Positions 1-9,160 of a stretch of DNA of 64,000 nucleotides are shown here, piece after piece. The stretch covers positions 50,182-114,181 of the forward strand of contig JBKHXF010000026.1 of assembly GCA_046566145.1 (NCBI GenBank). Reading direction: 5' to 3'. The DNA comes from JBKHXF01 sp046566145 (lineage in GTDB: Bacteria > Actinomycetota > Nitriliruptoria > Nitriliruptorales > Nitriliruptoraceae). A program made the position numbers and the translations under genes. Position 1 is the first letter of the stretch. Each line of letters starts with the position of its first letter. A model generated the notes under the pieces. The model saw nothing but the letters and a program-made list of their open reading frames with translations, ran no database searches and was not told where the DNA came from.

Positions 1-2
1 AG

Positions 3-1817
3 GCCGTCGAGCGCGGCCTCGACTCGGCGATCGTGCACCCCGGCAAGATCCTGCCGCTGCACCGCATCCCCGAGGAGCACGTCCAGGTCGCGTCCGACCT
101 CATCAACGACCGGCGCGGCAGCACCGGGCTCGGTGGGACCGCGCCGGCGGACTACGACCCGCTGCACCGCCTCATGGCCCTGTTCGAGGGCGCCAGCGAG
201 AGGGCCGGCGACCACGAGGCGCTCGCGGCGCTGCCGCTGACCGAGCGGCTGACCCGCCGCATCGTCGACGGCGACCGCGACGGCATCGAGGCCGACCTCG
301 ACGAGGCGATGGCCGCGGGGCACGCGCCGCTGACCATCATCAACGAGTTCCTGCTCGACGGCATGCGCACCGTCGGCGAGCTGTTCGGCTCCGGCCAGAT
401 GCAGCTGCCGTTCGTGCTGCAGTCCGCCGAGGCCATGAAGACCGCCGTGGCGCACCTCGAGCCCCACATGGAGGCCGGCGAGGGCTCCGGCAAGGGCACC
501 GTCGTGCTCGCGACCGTCAAGGGCGACGTGCACGACATCGGCAAGAACCTCGTCGACATCATCCTGCGCAACAACGGCTACGACACCGTCAACATCGGCA
601 TCAAGCAGTCGATCGACCAGATCCTCGCCGCCGCCGAGGAGCACGACGCCGACGCCATCGGGATGTCCGGCCTGCTCGTGAAGTCGACCGTGGTCATGAA
701 GGACAACCTCGAGGAGATGAACGTCCGCGGGACCACCCCGCCGGTGCTCCTCGGTGGCGCGGCCCTGACCCGCAGCTACGTCGAGGACGACCTGCGCGCG
801 CTGTACTCCGGCGAGGTCTTCTACTGCAAGGACGCCTTCGAGGGCCTGCACGTCCTCGACGCGGTCCTGCAGGCCCGCATGGCCGGCGAGGCCCCGCCCG
901 AGGAGCTCGTCGCGCGCCGCCCGAAGCGCGAGCACACCCGCACCCGGCCCGCCGAGCAGGCCCCGGCGACCGACGCACAGGGGCGCCCCCGCTCCGGGGT
1001 CGCGACCGACGTCGACGTCCCGACGCCGCCGTTCTGGGGCACCCGGGTCGTGCGGGGCATCAACGTCGACGAGGTGTGGCCGCTGATCAACGAGGTGGCG
1101 CTGTTCCGCAACCAGTGGGGCTTCACGCCGGGCGACCGCTCCCCCGCCGAGTACGACGCCATGCTCGACGAGCTCGCGCGACCGGCGCTGCGCGAGTGGA
1201 TCGACCGGGCCAAGCGCGAGAAGGTCGTGACCCCCGAGGTCGTGTACGGCTACTTCCCCGCCAACGGCGACGGCGACGACCTCGTGGTGTGGCACCCCGA
1301 CGCGCCGGGCGAGAAGGAGCTGGTGCGGTTCACGTTCCCGCGCCAGACCCGCGGGCGGTTCCTGTGCATCGCCGACTTCTTCCGCCCGGTCGACTCGGGC
1401 GAGGTCGACGTGCTGCCGGTGCAGGCCGTCACGATGGGCCGGCGGATCTCGGAGGTGGCGCAGGAGCTCTTCGCCGCCGACGCGTACCAGGACTACCTGT
1501 TCGCGCACGGCTTCGGCGTGGAGATGGCCGAGGCGCTCGCGGAGCTGTGGCACCAGCGGGTGCGCGAGGAGCTCGGCATCGCCGGCGAGGACGGGCCCTC
1601 GAAGGAGGACTGGTTCCGCCAGGGCTACCGCGGCTCGCGCTACTCGTTCGGATACGCGGCCTGCCCCGACCTCGAGGACCAGGTCGGGCTCGACCGGCTG
1701 CTCGAGCTCGACCGCATCGGCGTCGAGGTGACCGAGGAGTTCATGCTCGACCCCGAGCAGTCCACCTCCGCGATCGTCGTGCACCACCCCGAGGCGAAGT
1801 ACTTCAACGCCCGCTGA
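3..1817 (+). CDS. metH: Cobalamin-dependent methionine synthase, C-terminal part (5' end outside window)
   Basis: This is the C-terminal half of MetH, which moves a methyl group from methyltetrahydrofolate to homocysteine through cobalamin. The reading frame is already open at base 3 and reads like the end of the pterin-binding domain (AVERGLDSAIVHPGKILPL), so the true start lies upstream of the window. It continues through the helical cap and the cobalamin-binding domain, where the DxHxxG motif (GDVHDIGKN) puts the cobalt-ligating His at bases 531-533. It ends with the SAM-dependent reactivation domain (GINVDEVWPLINEVALFRNQ; terminal HHPEAKYFN). All visible signatures are intact. metF lies 6.5 kb downstream and would supply its folate substrate. 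The last codons are partly duplicated just past the stop. Confidence 0.95.
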   Translation, partial: AVERGLDSAIVHPGKILPLHRIPEEHVQVASDLINDRRGSTGLGGTAPADYDPLHRLMALFEGASERAGDHEALAALPLTERLTRRIVDGDRDGIEADLDEAMAAGHAPLTIINEFLLDGMRTVGELFGSGQMQLPFVLQSAEAMKTAVAHLEPHMEAGEGSGKGTVVLATVKGDVHDIGKNLVDIILRNNGYDTVNIGIKQSIDQILAAAEEHDADAIGMSGLLVKSTVVMKDNLEEMNVRGTTPPVLLGGAALTRSYVEDDLRALYSGEVFYCKDAFEGLHVLDAVLQARMAGEAPPEELVARRPKREHTRTRPAEQAPATDAQGRPRSGVATDVDVPTPPFWGTRVVRGINVDEVWPLINEVALFRNQWGFTPGDRSPAEYDAMLDELARPALREWIDRAKREKVVTPEVVYGYFPANGDGDDLVVWHPDAPGEKELVRFTFPRQTRGRFLCIADFFRPVDSGEVDVLPVQAVTMGRRISEVAQELFAADAYQDYLFAHGFGVEMAEALAELWHQRVREELGIAGEDGPSKEDWFRQGYRGSRYSFGYAACPDLEDQVGLDRLLELDRIGVEVTEEFMLDPEQSTSAIVVHHPEAKYFNAR

Positions 1818-1899
1818 GCCGACGTCGCCGAGGGGTGGTGCCGCCCTCGGACCGTGCACCACCCCGAGGCGCAGCACTTCAACGCAAGCTGAACCGACG
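1779..1899 (+). repeat. Imperfect 46-bp direct repeat of the metH 3' end
   Basis: Bases 1779-1824 cover the last codons and stop of metH. They recur at 1854-1899 with about five mismatches and a 75-bp period. The second copy would still encode VHHPEAQHFNAS plus a stop in the same register. It looks like a relic of duplication or recombination at the end of metH, and it carries the start of the terminator stem. Confidence 0.8.
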
Positions 1900-1929
1900 A
1901 CGCCCCGGCCGAGATGGCCGGGGCGTCGT
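1897..1929. terminator. Bidirectional hairpin terminator between metH and the LVIVD gene
   Basis: A perfect 14-bp stem (ACGACGCCCCGGCC and its complement) closes a 5-nt loop. It sits between the convergent ends of metH and the LVIVD-repeat gene. There is no U-tract, as is common for GC-rich actinobacterial terminators, so it can serve either strand. Confidence 0.75.
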
Positions 1930-1947
1930 GGTGCGGCGGGTGGCGGC

Positions 1948-3489
1948 TCAGCGGCCGGCGCGGCCCTTCGCGAGGCCGACGCCGCGCGACTGCGTCGGGA
2001 GGTTCTCGCCGGCGACCGGCGCGACCTCGTCGAGCAGCGCGGACGACACGTCGTCCTGCAGGCGGAGCAGGAACAGGCCCTCACCGATGCCAGTCACCGC
2101 GATCGTCCCCGACGCGAAGTACGGGTAGTTCGACCAGGTGCCGGCGAAGACCGGCTGCTCGGAGCCGTCGTCGTCCGGGAAGGTGTCGAAGAACGCGACC
2201 TCCTCGAGGAACGCCGGGTCGGCCTCGTCGTAGGACGGGGCGGTGTCGAGCACGCGCAGGCCGGAGGTGTAGTTGCTCTGGAAGAGCAGCCCGTCCCGCG
2301 TGTACATGTTGTGGTCGATCGACTTGTTGACGTGCGTGTGCACGCCGGCGAACCGGATGGCGTCGAGGTCGGTCATGTCGACGACGATCGTGCGGGTCCT
2401 CGCCAGCAGCGGCGACGACTGCTCGTCGAGCTCGTCCCCGTGGTAGTAGAAGCGCATGTCCTCGCTCATCCAGCCCTGGTGCGCGTAGGCCACGCTCGGG
2501 TAGTCGGTGCGGGACAGCTCGACCATGTTGGCCTTGTCGGTGACGTCGACGACGGCGACGAAGTCCTCGGACGAGGTGACGCAGATCTCCTTGCCCTCGT
2601 GGTCGGCGTCGGGGCCGACGTAGGTGGCGCACTGCGCGTCGTGCACGTAGGCGTTCTGGTCGGCCTCGAAGCAGCCGGCGAACGGCGGGTTCAGGGCGTC
2701 GGCGTTCAGGTCGAACGCGTACAGGCCACCGGAGCAGGCGCCCGAGAGCACGATGCCGAGGTTGCCACCGACCAGGTAGAGGGTGCCGGAGGCCTCGTCG
2801 ATGACGACGTTGTGGTTGGACAGGTCGAAGACCTGGTCCTCGGGGAACCACACGTTGTCGGCGTCGAGCGGGTTGTACGGCAGCGGCGACTCGGCCAGGT
2901 CCTCGAGACGGGTCAGGTCGAAGACCTTGACGCCGTGCGCGACCGACTCGGACACGATGTAGGCGTTGTCCTCGAAGACCTTGATGTCGTGCCACAGCAG
3001 CTGGCCCGACGCGTTCGGGACCTCACCGAGGTACTCGGGGGCGGTCGGGTCGGTGACCCGGTAGAAGGCGGTGCCGTTGGTCTTGCCGAAGACGACGTAC
3101 TCGTCGCCGTCCTCGCTGGTCCAGCCCCAGATGTCGGAGAGGCCGGGCGGGTTCAGGCAGGTCGGGTCCTCGACGAGGGCGTTGCGGTCGCCTCCGAGCA
3201 CCACGTCGAGGGCGCAGCCGGTCAGGACGTCAGTGTCGACGGTGACCATCTCGTCGTCGGGGACGAAGCCGAGGAGGTCGACGCCCTCACAGGCGAAGGG
3301 GCCGGCCTTGCCGTCGACGCAGGGGACGTCGGACAGCCGCTCGGCGGGAGCCTCGGAGGCCCGGACGACCTCGGCCTTGGTCAGGTGGGAACGGGCGTCC
3401 TCGCTGGTGAAGCCGCCGCCGGTGGGGATGGCGGCGACGCCGGCGAGCACGAGTCCGGCCGCGAGGGCGGCGTGGATCTTCGAACGCAT
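1948..3489 (-). CDS. Secreted LVIVD-repeat (beta-propeller-like) protein
   Basis: A 513-residue exported protein of unknown biochemical role. The start is the ATG at 3489 because AGGAG lies just upstream and the sequence that follows is a clear signal peptide (MRSKIHAALAAGLVLAGVAA). The body has repeated segments in which a short strand reads VKVFDLT, LYAFDLN, VAVVDVT, IVVDMT or LRVLDT, the pattern of LVIVD repeats that form propeller blades. Acidic residues are frequent, so calcium binding is conceivable. No catalytic motif, membrane anchor or sortase signal is visible. The gene is monocistronic and converges on metH. It is probably a periplasmic or surface structural or binding protein. Confidence 0.75.
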   Translation of the reverse strand: MRSKIHAALAAGLVLAGVAAIPTGGGFTSEDARSHLTKAEVVRASEAPAERLSDVPCVDGKAGPFACEGVDLLGFVPDDEMVTVDTDVLTGCALDVVLGGDRNALVEDPTCLNPPGLSDIWGWTSEDGDEYVVFGKTNGTAFYRVTDPTAPEYLGEVPNASGQLLWHDIKVFEDNAYIVSESVAHGVKVFDLTRLEDLAESPLPYNPLDADNVWFPEDQVFDLSNHNVVIDEASGTLYLVGGNLGIVLSGACSGGLYAFDLNADALNPPFAGCFEADQNAYVHDAQCATYVGPDADHEGKEICVTSSEDFVAVVDVTDKANMVELSRTDYPSVAYAHQGWMSEDMRFYYHGDELDEQSSPLLARTRTIVVDMTDLDAIRFAGVHTHVNKSIDHNMYTRDGLLFQSNYTSGLRVLDTAPSYDEADPAFLEEVAFFDTFPDDDGSEQPVFAGTWSNYPYFASGTIAVTGIGEGLFLLRLQDDVSSALLDEVAPVAGENLPTQSRGVGLAKGRAGR

Positions 3490-3711
3490 CGGGTCTCCTG
3501 TGGGTGCACGGGCCGACGGGGGAGCCCGCGGTCGGTGCACCGGCCGCGGGACGTCGGGCCCCCCTCAACGACCGGGCAGGCCCGAGGTCACGGACAGAGG
3601 TACGTGGCGCGCGGACCGCACGACGTGGTCCGATGCCGCTCCCGCCGCCGGCGCGCCCGCGCCGGCGGCCCGACCCCCGAACGACCGCACGACCGACCGC
3701 AGGAGGACCTC

Positions 3712-3942
3712 GTGGACGTCCAGACCGCTCTCGCCGCCGCTCCCTGGCTCAAGCGCGCGTGGAAGGTGGTGCCCGCCCCGCTGCGCATCCCGCTCGTCAT
3801 CGCGGGGGTCGTCGTGTGGGTCGTGAAGCGCCGCAACGACGACGAGGGCGCCGCGTCCTCGGGTTCCGACGTGTCGACGGACACCTCCACCGGCGCCGCC
3901 TCCACGCCCTCCTCCGCGACCAGCACCCCGGCGGCGTCGTAG
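3712..3942 (+). CDS. Small single-pass membrane protein, function unknown
   Basis: A 76-residue protein that starts at the GTG at 3712, preceded at ideal distance by AGGAGG (3701-3706). It has an amphipathic N-terminus (WLKRAWKVVPAPLR), one hydrophobic segment (IPLVIAGVVVWVV) and then KRR, followed by a Ser/Thr/Ala-rich hydrophilic tail. The topology suggests a membrane anchor with a disordered cytoplasmic tail. No family is recognised. The flavin-reductase-like gene follows after about 30 bp on the same strand and may be cotranscribed. The strong ribosome-binding site and coherent composition make it more than a chance frame. Confidence 0.6.
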   Translation: MDVQTALAAAPWLKRAWKVVPAPLRIPLVIAGVVVWVVKRRNDDEGAASSGSDVSTDTSTGAASTPSSATSTPAAS

Positions 3943-3973
3943 GCTCCCGGCCCCCCGGCCCCGGAGCCCCGTC

Positions 3974-4654
3974 GTGACCTCCTCGCACCCCGCCACCCCC
4001 GACGTGCTGACCGAGCCGCTCGAGCTCGACCCGGCCGACTGGGATCCGCGCGAGGTCTACTTCCTCATGACGGGGCTGGTGGTGCCCCGTCCCATCGCGT
4101 GGGTCTCGACCGTCTCGCCGGACGGCGTCCGCAACCTCGCGCCGCACTCGTACTTCAACGTGATGGCGCACGAGCCGCCCCACGTCGTCATCGGCTCGTC
4201 GGGGCGCAAGGACACCCTCACCAACATCGAGGCGACCGGCGAGCTCGTCGTGAACCTCGTGTCCATGGACGTCGTCGAGCCGATGAACTTCACGGCCACC
4301 GACTTCCCCCCCGGCGAGGACGAGTTCACCTGGGCGGACCTCGAGGCCGTCCCGTCGGTCAGCGTGACGCCGCCGCGCGTCGCCGCCGCGAAGGCGCACC
4401 TCGAGTGCCGGCTCGTGCAGGTGGTCGAGGCCGGCAACGGGCACGTCGTCGTGGCGCGGGTCACCCACCTCCACGTCGACCCGAGCGTGTGGCGCGACGG
4501 CCGCGTGGACCCGGTCCTGCTCGACCCGGTGTGCCGGCTTGCCGGGACGGCCTACGCCCGGCTCGGCGAGGTCTTCAAGCTGGCTCGGCCGACGTGGGCC
4601 GCGGACGTCGAGGGGACCCGCCCGGGCGAGGCCATCCCCCGCATCGAGGGCTGA
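3974..4654 (+). CDS. Flavin reductase-like (FMN split-barrel) protein
   Basis: A 226-residue cytoplasmic protein of the flavin reductase-like split-barrel family. The N-terminal half carries the typical core: GLVVPRPIAWVSTVSPDG, NLAPHSYFNVMAHEPP, then SGRKDTLTNIEATGELVVNL. Members bind FMN and either reduce flavin or belong to conserved proteins of unknown substrate. Length and motif order match the single-domain form that precedes partner oxidoreductases, but no monooxygenase partner is adjacent. The GTG at 3974 is taken as start because coding similarity begins soon after. Its stop codon lies inside a hairpin shared with the convergent gene. Confidence 0.8.
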   Translation: MTSSHPATPDVLTEPLELDPADWDPREVYFLMTGLVVPRPIAWVSTVSPDGVRNLAPHSYFNVMAHEPPHVVIGSSGRKDTLTNIEATGELVVNLVSMDVVEPMNFTATDFPPGEDEFTWADLEAVPSVSVTPPRVAAAKAHLECRLVQVVEAGNGHVVVARVTHLHVDPSVWRDGRVDPVLLDPVCRLAGTAYARLGEVFKLARPTWAADVEGTRPGEAIPRIEG

Positions 4655-4667
4655 CGGCTCAGCCCTC
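4646..4667. terminator. Hairpin spanning both stop codons of convergent genes
   Basis: A 9-bp perfect stem (GAGGGCTGA with TCAGCCCTC) closes a 4-nt loop, CGGC. The TGA of the flavin-reductase-like gene lies in the left arm and the stop of the SnoaL-like gene lies in the right arm. It is probably a bidirectional terminator. Confidence 0.6.
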
Positions 4668-5291
4668 CTCGCCCGACTCCCACTCGCGCCAGCGAGCGCC
4701 CTCCTCGAGGTCCCCGTCCGGCGCCTCGACCTCGACGGCGTCGAGCGCGGAGGCGTCGTCGCTGACCTCGACCACGCCGAGGGTCCCGTCGACGACGTCG
4801 TCGCCGTGCACCAGCCCGACCCGCCACCAGCCACCCGGCTCGGTCCGCCCGGCCGGGTCGTCGGCCATCTCCCACAGGACGAGCACCGGCACCCCGTCGA
4901 GGTCGCCGCGGGTCAGCAGCCCGGTCGGGCGGCGCTCCCACAGGGAGTCGAGCGCGGCGGGCAGGCCCTCGACGTCGTCGCCGAGTCCGGGGGCCTCGAC
5001 GTCCTCGGCCACCACCTCCAGGACGGCGTCGACGTCGCGGGCGTTGAAGGCCTCCGCGAACGCGTCGAGGGCGTCGGCCAGCGCCGAGACCAGGAGGTCG
5101 GCGCCCGCCTCCTCGTCGTCGGGGTCGAGGTCCGGGTCCGGGAGGTCCCCGTCGACGTGGACCCCCACCTCGTGCGGGTCGAGGAGCGCCGGCGGGTCAT
5201 CGGGGCCGTCGTCCACGCGGTCGTGGTCGTCGAGGCGCTCGAGCCTCGCCTCGGCCGCGGCCAGCCTGGGGTCGATCGACGCCCCGGACAT
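4659..5291 (-). CDS. SnoaL/NTF2-like domain protein, hypothetical
   Basis: A very acidic 210-residue protein. The start is set at the ATG at 5291, preceded by GGAG; the in-frame codons further upstream lack a good ribosome-binding site. The middle (LADALDAFAEAFNARDVDAVLEVVAEDVEAPGLG) is the characteristic opening of SnoaL/NTF2-like cone folds, followed by strands such as VPVLVLWEMADD and WWRVGLVHGDDVVDGTLGVVE. The fold holds enzymes as well as scaffold or stress proteins, and no catalytic pair can be assigned. It is divergent from the acetyltransferase/ligase gene. The N-terminal 70 residues are Asp/Pro-rich and probably disordered. Confidence 0.55.
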   Translation of the reverse strand: MSGASIDPRLAAAEARLERLDDHDRVDDGPDDPPALLDPHEVGVHVDGDLPDPDLDPDDEEAGADLLVSALADALDAFAEAFNARDVDAVLEVVAEDVEAPGLGDDVEGLPAALDSLWERRPTGLLTRGDLDGVPVLVLWEMADDPAGRTEPGGWWRVGLVHGDDVVDGTLGVVEVSDDASALDAVEVEAPDGDLEEGARWREWESGEEG

Positions 5292-5419
5292 CCTCGCTCC
5301 CGTCGTCGTGGGCGGCTCCTCCGCTCGCATCGTTGCACGCCCGCCCGAGGGCCGCCACCGGTTGCTCGGACGTGGTTCGATGCACGCGATCCCCACGCCG
5401 ACCCCGGCACCGAGGTGTG

Positions 5420-8170
5420 ATGGCGCGGTTCGAGGAGCACGACCACGTCCTGCCGGACGGCACGACGATCCACCTGCGACGGCTCCGCCCCGACGACCGA
5501 CAGCGCCTGTTCGGGATGTGGGAGCGGACCTCGGAGGCGTCGCGGCGTGCCCGCTTCCACGGCCCCTTCGACCTGACCGACGAGAACGTCGGCCGGTTCA
5601 CCGACCTCGACCCCGACCACCAGTTCGCGGTCGCGGCCACCCTCGGGCGTGGCGAGGACGAGCGCGTCGTCGCGGTGGCCCGCTACGAGCGCGACCCGGA
5701 CGAGCCGGGCCACGCCGAGTTCGCCGCGCTCGTCGAGGACGACCAGCAGGGCCGGGGCATCGGGACCGTCATCGTCCGCGAGGTCGCGCAGCAGGCGCTG
5801 GAGGACGGCGTGCGGCGGCTGTCCGGCGACGTGCTCGCGGACAACGCCCGGATGCTGCGGCTCATCCGCGACATCGGGCTCGAGTTCCACTCGGTCCACG
5901 AGCCGGGCGGGGGCAGCGTCGTGCGCGCCGACCTCGAGCTCGGCATCACCGAGACGTTCCTGCGCGCGGTGGCGGACGACGAACGGCAGGCCGCCAGGGC
6001 GGCGCTCGGGCGGTTCTTCAAGCCGGAGCGGGTCGCCGTCGTCGGCGCGTCGCGGGACCCCGCCTCGCTCGGCGGGCTCGTCTTCGCCAACGTCATCGCC
6101 GGCGGGTTCTCGGGCGTCGTCTACCCGGTCAACCCCAACACCACGCACGTGCAGGGCGTCGCCGCCTACCCCGACCTCGCGTCGTGCCCCGGGCTGCCCG
6201 ACCTCGTCGTCGTGTGCGTGCCGGCCCCGCTGGTCCCCGACGTGGTGGACGAGGCAGGCGAGCTCGGCGTCCGCGCCGTCTGCGTCGTGTCGGCGGGCTT
6301 CGCGGAGGTCGGCGAGGAGGGCCGCGCCCGGCAGGACGAGCTGATGGCCCGCGCGCGCGGCCACGGGATGCGCATCGTCGGGCCGAACTGCATGGGCCTG
6401 CTCAACGGCACCGAGGGCGTCCGGCTCAACGCGACCTTCAGCCGCACGTTCCCCCGCCCCGGTCGGGTCTCGATGTCGTCGCAGTCGGGCGCGCTCGGGC
6501 TCGCCGTGCTCGACCACGTCGACCGCATCGGGCTCGGCATCTCGACGTTCGTCTCGGTCGGCAACAAGGCCGACATCAGCGGCAACGACCTGCTGCTGTA
6601 CTGGGAGGACGACCCCGACACCGACGTCGCGCTGCTCTACCTCGAGTCGTTCGGCAACCCGCGCAAGTTCTCCCGCATCGCCCGGCGCATCTCGCGGCGC
6701 AAGCCCATCGTCGCGGTGAAGTCGGGCCGGACCCGCGCCGGCGAGCGCGCCGCGTCCTCGCACACCGCGGCCGTGTCGAGCGGCGACGTCGCCGTGGAGG
6801 CGCTGTTCGCCCAGACCGGCGTGATCCGCACCGAGACCCTCGAGGAGCTGTTCGACGTCGCCACGCTGCTGTCGAGCCAGCCGCTGCCGCGGGGCGACCG
6901 CGTCGCCATCCTGACCAACGCCGGCGGCCCCGGCATCCTCGCGGCCGACGCGTGCGAGTCGAACGGCCTGCGGGTCCCGCCGCTCACGGAGGCGACCCGC
7001 GAGGCGCTGGCAACGTTCCTGCCACCGGAGGCCGGGATGCAGAACCCGGTCGACATGATCGCCTCGGCCGACCCAGCGGCGTTCGGCCGGGCGCTCGAGG
7101 TCCTCGGCAACGCCGAGGAGGTCGACGCGGTCTTCGTCATCTTCATCCCCGCCGGTGCCACCGAGACCGACGCGGTCGCCGAGGCGCTCGCGGACGCCGC
7201 CGGCCGGCTGCCCGCGGACGTCGCCGTGGTGAGCGTGCTGATGTCGCAGCGCGGGGTCCCCGACGCGCTCCAGGCCGCGTCGCTGCCGGCGTTCTCGTTC
7301 CCGGAGGACGCCGCCCGGGCGCTCGGCCGCGTCGCCCGGTACGCGTCGTGGCGGGCCGCGCCGCTCGGCAGCGTCGTCCGGCCCGACGGCATCGACGTCG
7401 AGCGGGCCCGCACGCTGGTCGACGGTGCGCTCCGGCGGCCACGCTCCGCCGGGGGCCAGCCGCTCATCGGGAGGCCGCACGCCGCGGCGGTGACGCGCAC
7501 GAAGCCGCGGGGGTCGCTGTGGCTCTCGGCCGCCGAGGCGGAGGGCGTGCTCGCCAGCTACGGCATCCCGCTCGCCCGCTCCCGCATCGTCTCGTCGCCG
7601 GAGGAGGCCGCCGCGGCGCAGGCCGACCTCGGCTGCCCCGTCGCGATCAAGGTGGCCTCCCCGATCCACAAGACCGACGTCGGCGGGGTCGAGCTCGACC
7701 TGCGCTCCCCCGCCGGCGCCGCCCGCGCCGTCGAGCGGATGGTCGAGCGACTCGAGGCGGCCGACCTGGCCCAGCACGCCGAGGCGTTCCTCGTCCAGGA
7801 GATGGTCACCGACGGCGTCGAGATGGTGGTCGGGGTCAGCTCGGACCCCTCGTTCGGCCCGCTCGTGGTGGTCGGCATGGGCGGCACGCTCGTCGAGCTG
7901 ATCCACGACGTCAGCGTCCGGATCACCCCGCTCACCGACGTCGACGTCGACGCGATGCTCGGCGACCTGCGGATGGCCCCGCTGCTGCACGGCTACCGTG
8001 GGGCCCCACCCGCCGACGTCGCGGCGCTCACCGACCTGCTGCACCGGGTCAACGCGCTCGTCGAGGACCTCCCGGAGGTCGTCGAGCTCGACCTCAACCC
8101 GGTGTTCGTCCGCCCGTCCGGGCAGGGCGTCGTCGCGGTCGACGTGCGGATGCGGGTGTCGAACGAGTGA
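5420..8170 (+). CDS. Bifunctional GNAT acetyltransferase / NDP-forming acyl-CoA ligase family protein
   Basis: A 916-residue fusion. Residues 1 to about 190 are a GNAT domain, with the acetyl-CoA loop QQGRGIGTVIV near residue 108. Next come the CoA-binding Rossmann domain (VAVVGASRDPASLGGLVF), the ligase/flavodoxin-like domains (SMSSQSGALGLAV) and a C-terminal ATP-grasp domain (CPVAIKVASPIHKTDVGGVEL). The GNAT-first order is the actinobacterial Pat/PatA layout, in which such enzymes acetylate acetyl-CoA synthetase and other proteins. The segment equivalent to the phospho-His loop of ADP-forming acyl-CoA synthetases reads AASSHTAA with His448, so ligase activity may be retained. The start is the ATG at 5420, with GAGG just upstream. 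Confidence 0.88.
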   Translation: MARFEEHDHVLPDGTTIHLRRLRPDDRQRLFGMWERTSEASRRARFHGPFDLTDENVGRFTDLDPDHQFAVAATLGRGEDERVVAVARYERDPDEPGHAEFAALVEDDQQGRGIGTVIVREVAQQALEDGVRRLSGDVLADNARMLRLIRDIGLEFHSVHEPGGGSVVRADLELGITETFLRAVADDERQAARAALGRFFKPERVAVVGASRDPASLGGLVFANVIAGGFSGVVYPVNPNTTHVQGVAAYPDLASCPGLPDLVVVCVPAPLVPDVVDEAGELGVRAVCVVSAGFAEVGEEGRARQDELMARARGHGMRIVGPNCMGLLNGTEGVRLNATFSRTFPRPGRVSMSSQSGALGLAVLDHVDRIGLGISTFVSVGNKADISGNDLLLYWEDDPDTDVALLYLESFGNPRKFSRIARRISRRKPIVAVKSGRTRAGERAASSHTAAVSSGDVAVEALFAQTGVIRTETLEELFDVATLLSSQPLPRGDRVAILTNAGGPGILAADACESNGLRVPPLTEATREALATFLPPEAGMQNPVDMIASADPAAFGRALEVLGNAEEVDAVFVIFIPAGATETDAVAEALADAAGRLPADVAVVSVLMSQRGVPDALQAASLPAFSFPEDAARALGRVARYASWRAAPLGSVVRPDGIDVERARTLVDGALRRPRSAGGQPLIGRPHAAAVTRTKPRGSLWLSAAEAEGVLASYGIPLARSRIVSSPEEAAAAQADLGCPVAIKVASPIHKTDVGGVELDLRSPAGAARAVERMVERLEAADLAQHAEAFLVQEMVTDGVEMVVGVSSDPSFGPLVVVGMGGTLVELIHDVSVRITPLTDVDVDAMLGDLRMAPLLHGYRGAPPADVAALTDLLHRVNALVEDLPEVVELDLNPVFVRPSGQGVVAVDVRMRVSNE

Positions 8171-8284
8171 GGTCGGGGCTCGCGCCCGGCTGGTCCGCCC
8201 GACCGCCGGCGCGGTAGCCTCGAACGCCTCGACGGACCCCGAGCCCGGGGCGACTCCGACGGCCAGACGCACGAAGGCCAGCAC

Positions 8285-9157
8285 GTGGTCCGGATCGACG
8301 ACCTCCTCGCGCGCGGGCGCACCTACTCGTTCGAGTTCTTCCCACCGAGGACCGACGACGGCGAGCGCGCTCTGCGCGACACGCTCAACGAGCTCGAGCC
8401 CCTCGGCCCGTCCTTCGTGTCGATCACCTACGGCGCCGGCGGCTCGACGCGGGAGCGCACGCACCAGCTCGTCGTCGACCTCCTCGAGCACACCTCGATG
8501 ACGCCGATGGCGCACCTGACCGCCTTCGCGCACACCCGCGACGAGCTCCGCACCATCCTGTCGCGCTACCGCGACGCCGGCGTCGAGAACGTCCTCGCTC
8601 TGCGCGGCGACCCGCCGGCGGACGACGACGGCGCCGGCCCGCGCGAGATCGACCACGCCGTCGAGCTGGTCGAGCTCGCCCGCGAGGTCGGCGGGGACCG
8701 CTTCTCCATCGGCGTCGCGGCGCACCCCGAGCTGCACCCGCTCTCCCCCGACCGCGAGAGCGACCGTCGGCACCTCGCCGCGAAGCTGCGGGCCGCCGAC
8801 TTCGGCGTCACGCAGTTCTTCTTCCGCGTCGAGGACTACGTGCGGATGGTCGAGGAGCTCGCGGCGCTCGGGTGCGACACGCCGGTCCTGCCGGGCGTCA
8901 TGCCGGTCACGAACGTGCGCCAGATCGAGCGCTTCGCCGAGCTCTCCGGGACGGCCGTCCCGGCCGACCTCGCCGAGCGGCTGCACGCGGTGGAGGACCG
9001 CCCCGACGAGGTCGCCCGCATCGGCGTCGAGGTGGCCACGCAGCTGTGCCAGGACCTGCTCGACGCGGGCGCGCCGGGCCTGCACTTCTACACGCTGAAC
9101 CGCTCCCCCGCGACGCGGGAGATCTACCGCTCGCTCGGGCTGCCCTCGGCGGCCTGA
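8285..9157 (+). CDS. metF: 5,10-methylenetetrahydrofolate reductase
   Basis: A 290-residue cytoplasmic flavoenzyme that makes the 5-methyltetrahydrofolate used by MetH. The N-terminus YSFEFFPPR carries the catalytic Glu (Glu17). ITYGAGGST, GVENVLALRGDPP and FFFRVEDY follow in the expected order, and the length matches bacterial MetF, with no C-terminal regulatory extension. It starts with GTG at 8285. The 114-bp gap upstream contains a TAGCCT that could be a -10 element, but no riboswitch was recognised. Its stop lies only 3 bp from the convergent UXS gene. Confidence 0.95.
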   Translation: MVRIDDLLARGRTYSFEFFPPRTDDGERALRDTLNELEPLGPSFVSITYGAGGSTRERTHQLVVDLLEHTSMTPMAHLTAFAHTRDELRTILSRYRDAGVENVLALRGDPPADDDGAGPREIDHAVELVELAREVGGDRFSIGVAAHPELHPLSPDRESDRRHLAAKLRAADFGVTQFFFRVEDYVRMVEELAALGCDTPVLPGVMPVTNVRQIERFAELSGTAVPADLAERLHAVEDRPDEVARIGVEVATQLCQDLLDAGAPGLHFYTLNRSPATREIYRSLGLPSAA

Positions 9158-9160
9158 CCC

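Noticed and set aside
8171..8284. Possible SAM or cobalamin riboswitch before metF
   Set aside because: No conserved core of either class was found on reading; the gap is only 114 bp.
4913..9085. A 1390-codon open frame antisense to the acyl-CoA ligase and metF genes
   Set aside because: It mirrors two well-recognised genes; its translation is low-complexity Arg/Val/Asp/Gly typical of GC-rich antisense frames.
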